From the NCBI GenBank assembly GCA_001692895.1, contig KV748177.1, positions 5,680,130-5,744,129 of the forward strand: 64,000 bases of DNA. The letters are read 5' to 3'. The position numbers and the translations under genes were made by a program. Positions 11,190-23,488 of this stretch are shown piece after piece; within the stretch, counting starts at the first letter, position 1, and every line of letters starts with the position of its first letter. The notes under the pieces were generated by a model. The model was not told the origin of the DNA. It searched no databases and saw only the letters and a program-made list of their open reading frames with translations. This DNA is from Cenococcum geophilum 1.58. Its lineage: Eukaryota > Ascomycota > Dothideomycetes > Gloniales > Gloniaceae.

Positions 11190-13438
11190 TATATTTACAG
11201 CCTTATTTGACGACAAGGACGGATTTCAGTGTTGCTCGCACGGGCCACAACCTTACGGTGCAAGGGATAGTATTTTTAAATAACTGGACGTTATAAAAAG
11301 GTCGATATACGGCGGTAAAAGGGCTACTTTTTGGTGTATTTTAAAGCTCCGCTACTACTAAAACGGCGCCCATAAGCCCTTAGACCCTCGGTAGAGAACT
11401 GGTTAGTGATAAGGAGCAGTATGCCCGCACGTGTGTGTAGTGCACGTACCAACGGTCCCCCGGGTCTTATCACGCCACGGGGGAATAAACTTTAGACTAT
11501 TTGCGTCCGGGCCAGTCCACCACGACCACCTAGGCATCATAGAGGCACCGAGCATCACGGGGAACCACGGCCAGCATCTCTGAGCACCACACGACGTGCA
11601 TGAATACTCTACTAACAATTAACACACCCGATTCACCATGGCAAATTGCATTTGCATTAAAAAAATGGCGTTCCCCGCCCTCCGTCTAACGTGGGCTAGG
11701 AACTACCATGTCAGAAGGTCTCTGGAAGGCCGCTAGAACGTCACATCCTGTCACATCCTACCACATCTTGCCGATCGAACCACGCTCCTCCCTTCCATTT
11801 TCAGGGTCGTGGTGGCTGTTCAATGACCCAACAACCCAAACAACTCTGACAAATCTACCACGCTAACCACCCTAATCATCCTTGCTGCCACTGATGATTG
11901 AATTCAACGCTAACCAGCCAAGATTCCAGAACCGTCTTATCGTATTGAAAATTGGATGGTCAATGTGCCTCGAGACGGGGGTGATGATTGTGCCATGACG
12001 GTTGAATGAAGGTTTCTCATCCGTGCCGGCGTTCCAGCTCATGATGCTTGAAAGGGAATATCTCCTAGCCTACCAGAAAATACACAACACCGATGAATGC
12101 CATCAGGACCTACCACCTTCCACCTTCCAGCAAGACGGAAAGCCCGTCAGCCGTGGTAACTACCTAGCCAAATGGAAGCGGCTCGAATGACGGAGCCAAG
12201 CCACAAAACACTTGTCATCTGAGTCGTGACCAAGGCGTACAAGGCCTCAGTCTCTTTCACCCGTCATGAAGTATGTCGACCGTCGACAAGGAGCCAACCA
12301 CGTCCCTACCGAACAGCCGTCTGGTCATATGGGAAATGATTGGCTAATAAGGTGACGCCGTTGCTTGCACCGTTCCTGCGGAAAAACAGACGGGATATCT
12401 GAACTGCGGCTTACTCCATCGACGACTTCTCTTCCATGACGGTGCTGTAGACCTCCGGTCCACGTTTCATTATCTCCAAGTAGGACGCACCATGCAATGT
12501 CGACAACTGCGCCTTGTTATCTATTTCATCACAGAACCCCTGGGAAAAGATTTGATCTACGCTATGTTCCTCGTAGGGTCGATCTCCGACCTCGCTCATT
12601 CGCTCAGGAACCTTCCCAGGAGTCGCACTCATGGCCAACCTTGAGTTTCAGATATAGCAGACGGCTCTAATCCAGGTGGAGAAGGCGATTTGCACCCCTG
12701 CGTCAGTCACCCTCCCCAAACATCCCGCCAAGCATCGCAGCCAGAATATCAAATCCATGCTACATACCCTCCACCGCCATCCCAACATACTAAAGACCTA
12801 AAATTACGTCGGCTTTGCAACTGGGCCCAAGCCTCCACCGGCAGGCGGCTCTTATCCCTGATTATCCGTGCGCGCTATAGTGTAACCTCAACCACGCGAT
12901 ACACAGATCTTTTCATCTGTGCGACAAAGATTCGCGTGGCGAGGCTGAGAAGGTCTGAGCACTCATCATCAGGCCAGAGAAGTAGTAGCTGCTCTGCTCT
13001 ACCCGCCTAGGAAACGCACTCCGCTATCGCTTTCATCGAGCATTGGTTTCGTGAATCGATTCACTTTACATTCGCGTGCTAAGCCTAAACCTATTTCGGT
13101 CCGCGCGTTTTCCCAATTTTTTTTGGCTTTTTTCTTTTAATTTAGCCGATTTTTCTATTCTGTTCCTCGTGCCTATTCCTGCGGTCTCTAGCTCAAAAAG
13201 GGTATCCCGTGAAATGGTAGCGTCCTACCATCGAGTGATCCGTGCACTAGCAAAATAACAATTGGGCATCCCAATTTAATCCGATTTGTTCTATTAGACT
13301 AGATCTTATCGACAACCGTAGGACGAATTGTACCGTTGCAAAGGATACTATTAATGCCTACCCAATATTTCACCTGCATTCCAAATCCTGCCCGACCCAC
13401 GGACTCGGAACCTACCCGATCTCTCAGCATGTCGTGCC
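11190..13438. other. Left part of the gene island, no confident gene
   Basis: Composition shifts here from AT-rich repeat to balanced sequence. I see no convincing gene, tRNA or repeat. The best candidate is the small minus-strand frame listed at 12411-12632. The stretch next to 13438 lies downstream of the transcription factor and may hold its 3' untranslated region. Confidence 0.5.
12411..12632 (-). CDS. Possible small protein, unrecognised
   Basis: A 73-residue frame with its first ATG at 12632 and a TAA stop at 12411. The codon before the ATG region contains a stop, so the start is unambiguous for this frame. The product (MSATPGKVPERMSE at the start, VMEEKSSME at the end) is acidic and hydrophilic with no signal peptide, membrane segment or motif I know. 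The codon choice looks plausible, but length alone cannot separate it from chance. It could also be an exon of a longer gene whose other exons I did not find. Confidence 0.25.
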   Translation of the reverse strand: MSATPGKVPERMSEVGDRPYEEHSVDQIFSQGFCDEIDNKAQLSTLHGASYLEIMKRGPEVYSTVMEEKSSME

Positions 13439-15987
13439 CTAAGAAGCTGCCAAGTGTTTTTTCCCTTCCATCCCTTCTCTCTGAAGATCATTTCCCCGAC
13501 TTTTCCAATTACCCGGCGTAATCGAACCCCACGTGGCAACCTCGATGCCAGACTGGCTGTGCACTAGAGCTCCGGACATGGAGCCCGCAGCGGTCCTCCT
13601 GGGGCGAGTTCGACTTCTGCTGGCCGTAAAGAGCGAGGGGGCCAGGGGTGGATCCATCTCCATCTCCCCCTGCGCCCGCCGCTGCGCCTCCATCGCCCGC
13701 TCATACATCCCCTGCCCCGACGCCTGTACCTGGACCTGCGCCTCCTGTCCTGCAAACCCCACGCCCACACCCACACCCACACCCACGCCGTACGCATACC
13801 CCATGGCTGACTGCAATCCGTAGCCCAGCCCGTGGTGATGGTGGTGGTGGTAGTGGTGGTGCGCAGCGGCGGCAGCGGCGAGGTCGGTCTCGAAGGAGCC
13901 CGGGCCCGGCGTCGCCTCGTCCGAGGAGGGCGCGGACGAGTGGACCGAGTCGGCGTACGGGACCGCATCGGCGTAGAGTGCCAGGTCGTCGATGCGGGAA
14001 GAGGGGGGGAGGAGCGAAGGTGCTGCTGCTGCGGCGGCGGCGGCGGCGGCGGAGGAGGAGGAGGAGGAGGAGGATGAGGAGAAGGAGGGTGAAGAGGAGG
14101 ATGAGGAGAAGGAGGGCTGCGGACGCGAGGGCAGGCGGAGGAGGGTCGGGTCGGGGCCTGGGGAGGGGCTGACGCTTGGCGTGGTGAGGAGGGCGGAGGT
14201 GGGGTGTTGCTGTAGTTGTCGTTGCTGCTGGAGTTGTTCCTGTTGCTGTTGCTGCTGCTGCTGTAGCGATGGCGGGAGGGACGGGTTCGGGAGGACGTCG
14301 CTGATTTTCGAGAGGAGCAGCGGGAGGTAGCGCGTCTGGCCGCTGCGAAGGGTGGAAAGGTGGGTCAGGAAGCGCGAGAGGTAGTCTTGCGGCCCGAGCG
14401 AGAAGGTCAAGGGCGAGAAGGGGATACAGGCAATTACGTCCGTCAGGCAGCACGCTATGTCGAAGAGCTTCTCAATCTGTCGGGTGTCAGTGAGGTAGAG
14501 GGGCGTGTGGGAAAAGTCAAATAGATTAATTATACGAAAATGGCTTGGGGAAGTGGGTCGATCGTTAAGGGACAAACGGAGATGGCTGTAGGGGGTAGAA
14601 GGGATATTGGGATTTGGAAGGACTGGAGGGCTTACGAGTCCAACTCCGTGCACCTCCATCGCCTGCTGCGAGAACTGGCGCGTCGTGGAGAGCAAGTCCC
14701 GCGATATCTCGATCGGGTATTCGAACTTCATGGCGTTGTCCGTCGCCATGCTGCTCACGAACCCGTGGCTGACGCACAGCTGCCAGACCATCGTCCTGAG
14801 CCAGTGCTGCGTGATCCTCAAATCTACCGCTTGCGTTTCTGTGCTTTCCAAGTACGTGGGTAGGGCTTCGGAAAGCTGGCTTTGCAGTTGAGCGAGCCAA
14901 GATGGGTTGCAGTCGGTGTGGACTTTGTTCCACAATCCGATAAAGGTGTCATTGAATGGTTTGTAGAGATTCACGAGCTGGATAAAGCCGGATATCTGAA
15001 TTCCTTCTGATGGGTCCTCTTCGACGGTCGGTAGGTTTATCGTTGCGTGTAGAGTTGTGGAGCGGTGCTTGTGTAGCGCGTATGTTCTAAGTTCTCAGTT
15101 AGAAAGGACAAAATGTCTGTTTGGACAAAACACAGGACATCGAACCTCTCAGCAACGAAGAGCACCCAGTATAATCGCCTTCGTCTCGAACAGTCTATCG
15201 AATCTCCAGTTTTATACGTCTCCTCGTCATGCATCTCCAGTAGTTGTGCATACGTTGTTGCCTCCCGTAAATAGAACCAGGCCGAATTATCTCTATCCAA
15301 ACAGAAGTAGCTGCCAAAGAAGAAAAATGAAGTTATCACTGTTAAAAGCGATGGGTTCTCGATATACTTATATGCTTTTCGCATTCGCACTGATTCTTCT
15401 AGCAACATCACCCCTAGGCTAATGTTCGAAATCTGGTGGGTTTTCCCGTGCAATACAACGTTTGGCGGTACGCTCATGTTTGACTGTATCATGACGTAGG
15501 CGCAAAGAGCCGCAATCATGCAATACGCTTCAACAGAATGTTCCATACCCATGATGGTGTCCCGTATGCGCTGACGATGCAGTATGGGTTGCGATGGGTA
15601 CAGGTTCCCAAAGAAGAACTCCACGCAACTTTCGACGAGCCCGCGAGGTAACAGACCTGGAGTGCGGGCGAAGGTTGAGGAGAGTGGCCTGCCATTGTCG
15701 GGAGGAGTGATTCGGGACTGCCGCTGTGTCTCTCGTAGCTGGGAGAGTACTTTGGCTCTGCTGCCCTTTGGACCCTTCTTTTGCGGGATGGTGTTATAGG
15801 TGCATGTCAGGCCAACTGATATGCAGTTTTTGCACGGATTCGTGCCTTCTCCGATGCATCTGACTTTTCGTCGATGGCAGCTAATATATCAACTTGTGAG
15901 TAGACCGGACAGATATTGCATCGTGGGAATTTATCGCTGAACGAACCTATCACAAGCTCTTTTCACAGGAGTTGAGGTGGATGACAT
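13439..15987 (-). CDS. Zn2Cys6 transcription factor with fungal-trans domain
   Basis: Four exons on the minus strand: 15987-15947, 15880-15146, 15086-14636 and 14476-13439. The introns (66, 59 and 159 bp) have GT..AG ends and the joined frame gives 754 residues. The N-terminus has a complete Zn2Cys6 cluster, with Cys 12, 15, 22, 30, 33 and 40 (CX2CX6CX7CX2CX6C), then a QKKGPKGSRAKV linker and a middle-homology (fungal-trans) region with WFYLREA, RRRLYWVLF and LVNLYKPF from about residue 110 to 470. Such proteins bind CGG-type DNA sites in the nucleus. Exon 1 ends inside the zinc cluster, so the start at 15987 is well supported. The C-terminal 270 residues are low complexity: poly-Gln from about 481, then poly-Ser, poly-Ala, a His run and a GV repeat. 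The target pathway is unknown. The third intron is in frame without stops (see findings). Confidence 0.9.
14476..14636 (-). other. In-frame 159-bp intron of the transcription factor
   Basis: The intron occupies 14477-14635. GTAAGC at its 5' end and a CGACAG acceptor flank 159 bp that contain no stop in the frame of the gene. Removing it joins EVHGVGL to IEKLFDIACC, a natural continuation of the fungal-trans domain, whereas the intron itself encodes a Pro/Ser-rich stretch unlike the domain. Retention would add 53 residues. Confidence 0.65.
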
Positions 15988-17465
15988 GGTAAGGGATGAA
16001 TAGCTGGCGATCCTCCCAGAGACAGTAAGCTTCGAAAGGGCTCGCATAGGGAGCAGGCGCGTCAATGTGGATGTTGCAGTCGGCTCCAGCATGCCATTTG
16101 CAAGAGCTTGTGTCATTGTACTTGCAGTCGATTGCCCGACGACTTGCTAGCATCTGCTGGTTGCCCAGACCGGCTAACCCACAGGTGGCAGCCCTAGGAT
16201 AAGACCGGAAGGTGGTGGAGCACTAACTTCGACCAGGAACACAATGGCTGAGGCGTTGCAAAGGCTAGTATTGCGTCGTTAGGCTGAGGAGGCCCTAACA
16301 AAATGATAGTCAACGCTTTTTCCACATGGAAACATGCGAGCCATGGAAACTGCGTGCAAAGCTCGGGCAGCTCCCAGCTTGGAAATTTGTCCTTACTAGC
16401 CGGAAATCTCCCGAAATGGCCAACCGAGGAACATTCTGTCCATATGACGCTGATGAATAGAGGGAGCAGATACTGCGGCGAGGATCAGGGCTGGATTTCC
16501 GCATCGGACAGTTGGGTGGACGAATGGTATGTGACAAAGCGAATGTCAGGCGTCGGAGATATGACAACGCCGACTGTCCCAAAGAAGGGAAATGGGATTG
16601 ACCTGATAGAATGGGGGTGGTGACGTCGTGGTGGGATATGGTAGCGTCGATGGTTCGACTGTCCGCGGCCTTGGGGAGCTATATTTCGGACCGGCCCAGA
16701 TTCTCTAGAGCTGAGCTGAGTCTGACCGCGATAGGTCCTGCGAGGAGTTGTGAAGAGCTTAAATTGTCCTCAATTGCACTCTCTTCATCAAAACTCTCGG
16801 ATCGGGACTGTCGAATCCTTGACTAGAATCTCTGGGCTGCAAGAGCAGAGTTCCAGGCCACATATATATAGACAGCACTGCCTTCCACAAAAGGGCCTTC
16901 TACGGACTTGGCTACGCGTTTGGCCCCTGGGACACAGGAAACTATACTACGCAGGTTGAATTTGGAAATGGACATGGGATCGGCTGCTGCCGCGCTGGGG
17001 GGTTGGCGGCTTTGGCCAGGCCATGGAATCTCCAAAAAGAAAGTAGGACTCGGGAGAGTTGGAAGTAGGAAAGCACTTATCATGTTGGATCTCTCGCATA
17101 AGCAGCTTAGCATGCAGAAAAGTCGCAGAAGGCACACATGTAAACAGCTTGGATATTATTACGGTGGATGTACCTGCTGGCGTCGAAGGTGGCACAACGT
17201 CGCCAAGAGCTGGGCTTGCGGGCTTGCATCGCGTATCTTGAAGCAACGATCTTCACAATCATATTTATGCAAAGACACAAATGCATCCGGCTCAGCCCTA
17301 CGGTTATGAAACCAAACGCCATCCTACCCGTCGGACGAAAATAACACCATCCGAACCCCTTCCATGCTCGTTATAATCCACGACACCGCAACAATGCGTC
17401 TGCGCATATCAAAGATCAACCCAGTCCGACCTTTTCATTCATTCTCCAGCATAACCTGAAATGCA
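15988..17465. other. Intergenic region between the two island genes
   Basis: About 1.5 kb upstream of the transcription factor and downstream of the b561-like gene. It should hold the promoter and 5' leader of the first and the 3' end of the second. Several short frames cross it on both strands, including one of 106 codons at 16303-16623, but none has a recognisable domain. No repeat or tRNA is evident. Confidence 0.5.
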
Positions 17466-19920
17466 TTAAGAAAACTCGACGCTCCTTCCACCACCTTTTG
17501 CTATTTTTGCCTGCGCTCTCTCTGCCCTTCGCCGCCTACGGTTGTTATCATAATTACTTACGTCCGTCCCTGTTTCATAAGGATTTGTGCCAGGCGGAGT
17601 GCTCATTGCGCTTGCAGCAGCCGCTGGGATGGGAGGTGGAGGTGGAAGATGGAGTTCATTTTGAGGCAGGGAGGCGTGGCTTGGAGGTGGAGGCGGCCCA
17701 GGAGGCGGCCCAGGAAGTGGCCCCGGAATTGTTGGCTCAGGCATTGGGATAGGTGCTGGACGAGCCGGTCCTGCCTCCGCAGTTTCCGTTCTCCGGAACC
17801 TATCGTCACCGACATTGCTGACCGAACTCAGGCTGCCGTTCCTATGTCTTCGTTGTCGCTCCCGTCTCCTGGCCTCTCGTTCCGCTGCCGCTTCCTCCTC
17901 ATTTAGTCGGCGCAAAGTCACATGACGGCCGTCATTGTGCATCTTAACTTTGACTGACACCGGCGGCGACGCCACGCTACCGTTGCTACTACGCTGTCGA
18001 CTCGTGTCACGATTGGCTGCTGCGGCTCCAGCCGCTGCCCCAGCTCCAGCAGCTAATGCAGCATCCCGACCGAGCTGGTGGCGATGATGCTGGCCGCCCC
18101 CAGCTGAGGCGTACGCTTCGGACCCTGAGTCATGAAGTATTCCTTGAGGGTCTAGAGGCGCGGGTGGCATTGGGACATTCGAAGTGGTTGTCTCTGCAGT
18201 GGTCACATTTGTTCTGCTTCCAAGGTTCATGGGGGGCGGAGGCGGAATGATAGTGTGGCGTGAGAGTGCAGGATTGGTGCCGGAGATGTCTGTGCTATCA
18301 TCAATAGTGGACGAACCCCGGCGGCCGCTCCTCCGTGGTGGTGCTGATCCATCCCCTGTGAAGCGTCGTCGTTGACTGTTACGTCGAGCAATGCGCTCAT
18401 CCTCCAGCTCCTGTTCATGGAGACCTACCACTCGCTGTTCTTCTTTCCGATTTCTTCGTGAGTTGAACTTGTGTTTGATGAATCCAGCAAGCCCGAGAGC
18501 TGCAATGCCGTCTTTGAGTCCATGGTTCTCCGGTCTAGCTGCATCACCGCTGAAGCTCGTCCGACTATCAGATGAGCCAATAGATTCTCCGCTTCTTCGT
18601 GGCCTGTGACTCTGACGGAGGGGGCTTCCAACGGCTGCTGCCTCCTGAGCGCGGCGCCATCTGTCGTTTGCTGGAGATTCTGGTGCTCGACCCTCCTCTA
18701 TTCTGCTAAGGTCGGTCTGGGTGATGGTTGTCGTGCCACCGATGTGTTGACCGTAGCTAACTTCACTCTCGTCGTCTCGACGCTTGTTGCGGTTAAAAAG
18801 CGCCCTGACACCTGCTATCGCGCCTGCAGCAGTAGCAGCACCAAAGAGGCGCTCCCTCCATGTATTCTGCCCATGTCCATCTTCAGTGTATTTTTCATCA
18901 TCTACAAAAGATTCTGAATGGTGTGAGCTGTGGCGTGAACTGATCACGTCCTGCCCGCCTTCGCTGTGTCGTCTACGGCTGCGTGATCGCCTCCGTAATG
19001 CGGATAGACCGGCGCCTGCAGCGCCAGCTGCTGCCAAAGCTCCTAGTCCGGGGCCGCGATGGCTGCGACGGCTGCGTCGGCTACGACCGCTTCTATCTGT
19101 GCGCTCACTGATGTAAGTCCCTTCCTCATCGAAGCCTATCATTGGGCGGTTTATGAAGTTAAAAGCGAAATAGACGCAGAACAGAATAGAACCCCATAGA
19201 GCATATAAAATGAACAGTACTTTCGGGGACCCGTATAGCGTTAGACCGAGGGCTACCTGAATGAATCCGAGAATTGCAATAGCTCGGCCAAGCCATTGAT
19301 GTAACTGCGATATACTTAGCTATGATTTCAGCTTTGGGGATAGTGTTTACTTACAACCAATTTAAGAGGAGCCCTATACCTCTCTCTTCCCTTTTCGCGT
19401 TTATGCACCCACCATCCTCCGGTGGCTTGTACGAGAATTGCGACATAAATTGCTAGCCCTATCCCATGGTGTGGATTCGTCAAAGCTCTTTTAGGACCCA
19501 CAGCCAACCACCCTAACACGAATATGACAGTAGCTAAAGCAACTGTAAGAATTTGTAGCCATATATGGAGTCGTAGAGCGAGGTGGCCACTTCGATGATA
19601 AAATCGAGCGACAAATATAGCGGTAGGGACGATGCCAAGGAAGGTTATAGCTGCGACAATGCCGTGGCCTTTGATGATGGAGTGGTAGCCAGCCATGTCG
19701 CGGAATCGATTGCCCATGCCTGGAACAAGTTAAAATCAAGCGCGATTATATGGGTGGTCTGGGTTCGCTCACCATTGTATTGTGTAGTAGCAAGATTCAA
19801 GCCTTGCAGGTTCGGTAGGAGGAAAGTGTTCCTTGACGAGTCCCATGTTCCGTCTCCCACGTACATGGTGTCTGAAGAGTAGACACTGCTACCAGGTGGA
19901 GATAGCTGCGCGTTTGCCAT
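17466..19920 (-). CDS. Cytochrome b561-domain membrane protein with long cytosolic tail
   Basis: Three exons on the minus strand (19920-19773, 19719-19355, 19304-17466), with 53- and 50-bp GT..AG introns, give 783 residues. After a ~60-residue N-terminus come five hydrophobic segments (about 68-89, 103-124, 135-154, 172-195 and 199-221). Histidines 68 (KGHG), 101 (LHIWLQ), 134 (PHHGIG) and 173 (LHQWLG) sit at the positions of the four haem ligands of cytochrome b561 proteins. The family carries electrons across membranes, often from ascorbate or to ferric iron; the donor here is unknown. Residues 226-783 form a predicted cytosolic tail rich in Arg, Ser and Gly, with Ala-rich hydrophobic patches, a poly-Pro segment and a basic C-terminus. 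No signal peptide or DOMON domain is visible. The ATG at 19920 is the first in frame. Confidence 0.85.
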
Positions 19921-20960
19921 GATTTTGAGGCTGCCTTACAGGCTATCGTTCGGCTTGAAAAGAATGCGTAAAAGAAGCTGTATCCAGTAGTATTACAACT
20001 CCCACACCGCAGTGCCGAGGGGAGAACGTAAATGATTCTATGTCGCTCCAAGACACAAGAAGAAGAAAAGATTGATCGTAACGTCGTCGCAATAGTTTGA
20101 ATGACTTGGTGATTGCCCTGTTGGTGTGCTGGCAATGTTTGGAGGTCAACAAAAAGATTGTCAGCAGCTCGTGCAGAGCATGTCCGGCGAGGCGGACAAG
20201 CTCGTAGTGTTGGGCGCAGTCCTTCAGTATTCAGGCAGGAAAGCAGGAAGACAACTCGGAGTTGATGCAGCGAGTTCGACGTATGAATTTCAGGTGTAGG
20301 GGTGTGCGACGACGGCGAAGTGAAAGCTTGAATGCAGGCGGGATGCTGGGATGGTCGTGGTGGTGACAGCTCTTTTAGGTTTAGCGAGATTGGTGGGGCA
20401 ACGATGCCTTGGATGGCTTGAAAGATCACAACTGCGACACCTCACCCACCTTAACGTTGATTTGAGGTAATTTAACGTGTGGTATGAACAGCACAGTCTT
20501 AGAACAGTTGCACGAGTGGCAAACATAAGATCCAGTCCACGTAGGCCTTGCCGATGATTGAATCTCGTCCCAAGCTCACAAGCACTCCACGTGTTGAACT
20601 AGGCCTGTGCCACAAATGCGACAAGCGTCACTCTAAACCGGCGGTGAAGATAGCTTTGAATCAATGCTCAAATGCCCTGAACACAGGGAACAGGTCCGCA
20701 CCACTTGGGCAGAAAAATCCGAAGATTTAACTTGAGTGCAAGAGCCAAAAAGTGGGTCTCTGAGATTCAATTTTCTCTTGGACTCGTTCTCCATGTAAAA
20801 TACTCACATAACAAGCCACGATGAAAATCGGTCATGTGGCTCTAGGAACCGGGACAAAACTCATGCAGGGAGACGCAGCTCGACTAAGCTAAACAAACCT
20901 AAAGTGGAGGATGCAGGTCGCCTGACTATACTGAAAGTTCGGCTGACCTAGCCGAAAATG
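19921..20960. other. Upstream region of the b561-like gene
   Basis: About 1 kb of unique, non-AT-rich sequence that should hold the promoter and 5' leader. A minus-strand frame of 210 codons (19797-20429) overlaps exon 1 in a different phase and shows no domain. Nothing else is evident up to the start of AT-rich sequence near 20990. Confidence 0.45.
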
Positions 20961-21103
20961 GGTAGTCACCCATTACGTGGTCGGTTGACCGTAACATTTA
21001 TATTTTCAAGGTTAGCTTACCTACCCGTTTTTTTCCTATTAACTTCTTATTAAAAATATAAGATAAGAAATAGGTAAGTTACTTATAATAATTCTAAACG
21101 TAT

Positions 21104-22020
21104 TGTCACGGAGTAAGTATAAGCGACAATAATATATAGTAAGGTAGATATTATTAAGCTATATACATAAACTATGTAAAGAAGTTAAGACGTTGCGTAA
21201 GGAAAGAAGGTAGAAAAATGGGAAGAAAGAGTATATATTGTGGACTTAGTTGCTTAGTTAATATATATACGGAGTAGAATAGGATTTAGGTAGTAGTCCT
21301 AGCAGAACTTAGTAGGATTTAGTAGAACTTAGTGGAACTTAGTAGAATATAGTAGAGTATAGTAGATTGCCATTAGATTGCCATAGATTGCTATTAAATT
21401 ACTATCTTATAGTTAGTCTCTAGTTATTAAGTTGGTGGAAATAGGTAGATATATATAAGGTATTATAGGGGTATCCTATAATAGTACCCCCCCTTTTAAA
21501 CTTAAGCTTCTATAAGGTAGGGCTATAGTAGTTTTAGGTAAAGTTTATAAAAGTCTTCTATAGCTTATATAAGTCCTATAGAGTTAACGGGTTCCTATAA
21601 GGGTTTAGTAAAGCCTCTCTATTTTATAAGATATATATATTAGCGTTTCCGTTTATTATACTTAATATTATTAATTCTTTTAATAAAGTACTTATTCTTA
21701 CTATCTACTTTAACTAGTAGGGGAGGGTTTTATATCTATTTAGGTAGGGTATCTAATATAGAGGTAGTAGGGTGGAGGACTAACATATAGAATACGGGGT
21801 AGATTTTAACCGTATTAGGGAGGTTTAGTTAGTAAGCGTAAGAGGAAATAACCTTCTTAACCTTATAAGGGCTAGTATTCTTTTAATTAAGTTTCTTAAT
21901 AGGTTATTTTATGTTTAAACTTCTTATATCTAGCTAGATAAAGTTATTAATTTAGTAGGCTAGTATTAGGGTTCGTTTCTTATTCGCAACAGCTTTATAG
22001 ATAGATTAGGCCTATATAAA
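21104..22020 (-). mobile_element. Truncated Gypsy element: 3' LTR and 3' end of pol
   Basis: An LTR-like unit at 21104-21483 starts TGTCACGG and is followed on its right by CCCCCCC, the complement of a polypurine tract, so the element reads leftward. Beyond it the minus strand carries the 3' end of pol, similar to the same part of the Gypsy at 30671 (compare 21690-21740 with 31470-31500, sharing ACTAGTAGGGGAGG). The LTR shares an ACGTTGCGTAA segment with the Gypsy at 5705-8450, so it may be the same family. It stops at about 22020. Confidence 0.65.
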
Positions 22021-22476
22021 AATGTCTATTTAAAGCGAAGTCACGCCTCCTCTAAACAGCAACATTAATATCTATCACAATCAGCCTTTCGGCTTTTCGC
22101 TTTCCCACCCTCCACCCTATAGATAGTTTTGCAGCCTTTTAGGCTTGCGGTAGGCCTGAGGGGGGCAATGAGTGTGTAATTATCTACCACTGCTTGACAG
22201 TAGGGAACCTACTATGCAAGCAGGCTGAGGCAATATTACCCTCTCCTCGGGCCTACACCCCCAATACAATACAAATACATATTTGGAATATATCTCTGTA
22301 AGTGAGTGAATAGATTATTTTATTAATAAGGAACTATTATAGTTCATCTATTTTCTCTATAAATTAATTTACTTCTATAACTTATAAGGTGTAATAAGCG
22401 GGGTAAGGAACATTACTAAAAGTTTAAAACCTATTTGTAGATGCTAGCCGTAATTGGCCAGAAATAGGGAAACCTT
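22020..22476. other. Mixed sequence between elements
   Basis: A less AT-rich segment (22040-22270) with no recognisable coding potential, followed by AT-rich sequence up to the satellite-bearing element. I see nothing else in it. Confidence 0.4.
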
Positions 22477-23155
22477 CATCGGGAAAATATTTGCAGGATG
22501 AGATTCAAGCAGACTTTGTTTAGCGCGTTTCGCGTAATTGACATACAAATTGACTAACTCGACACGTAATTGACCAACTTGACACGTAATTGACCAACTT
22601 GACACATTTAAAAGTTAAATAACACGCAGTTAACCTACTTAACAACTTTAAAAGCTAACTGTATATTTCTTAACATGTAATTAAGGTAAAGTTATATACT
22701 AATTACGTAAATAAATTTTTACTATTTTCTTAGCCTGCAGTATGCTAGCATATAATATATTTAACTACTATATATAATCTTATATAATCTTATACAATCT
22801 TATATAGTCTTATTACTTAGAGGCTTTGCATAAGGCTCTACACAAGGCTCTGCACGAAGCTCTGCACGAAGCTCTGCATTGGGTCCCCGCTATATTCCCA
22901 ATAGCCTCTACACGTGCCCCTACCCTATATAGCCACCTTATTTTTTACCCTTCCTTCCTTCCTTACATCCTCCCTACCTAGGGAGGCACCAGGACGGCAG
23001 CCAGTAGAGGACCGTCGCCAGAACTAGACGACCGTTACCAAAACAAGACGACGACCGTTTAAACGACCAGCCGGCAAACACCACAAACGATTTAATCGAT
23101 TAATCAATCGAATTAAACTAGAGCTTTAATATTGGCCCGTCACCGAATCGAATTA
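22477..23155 (+). mobile_element. Short, truncated copy of the tandem-array element
   Basis: Starts CATCGGGAAAATAT and then follows the element at 40404-42619 segment by segment: the ATTGACCAACTTGACACGTA array (about 4 units against a dozen), the AT-rich spacer, the GCTCTGCACGAA array (about 5 units), the spacer ending in CTACCTAGGGAGGCAC, and 2-3 units of the GACCGTCGCCAGAAC array. It lacks the fourth array and the right terminus, and it meets LINE-like sequence near 23155. Confidence 0.75.
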
Positions 23156-23488
23156 AGGCCTCCTAGGGAGGACCCTTGGTGGACCCGTAGTCCTAGGTGC
23201 GCAGAACCGCAACCCTGATAGCGCGTTAGGGGAGCGGAGTCGACCCTGCGCAGTACGGACTACAGTGGGAGGAGGATCAAACCCTCGCCGACAACACTGT
23301 CTATATGGCCCGAAAGGACGGATGCGCGTGTCGGTCTATCAAGAGCTCTGGGGACAGCACAGAGGAGATAGGCTTAAGGAGCAAATCAGGGACATGGACA
23401 GGCAACTGTGGTAGAGGAGTCTGGTATGAGCAGGCTATGCCTCACCTCTACTATGTAGACACATCTCATAGAGCACTGTAATACATAT

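Noticed and set aside
1-11190. Mitochondrial insertion or centromere as the cause of AT richness
   Set aside because: The AT-rich parts read as Copia and Gypsy proteins with RIP-type changes, which explains the composition without either.
13564-14453. Several long frames in other phases of the transcription factor, up to 250 codons
   Set aside because: They overlap the low-complexity tail and encode only Arg, Gly, Pro or Leu runs; the main frame matches a domain and splices cleanly.
16303-16623. 106-codon plus-strand frame
   Set aside because: No motif, and it sits in the expected promoter region of the transcription factor.
19797-20429. 210-codon minus-strand frame as a gene
   Set aside because: It overlaps exon 1 of the b561-like gene in another phase and has no recognisable domain.
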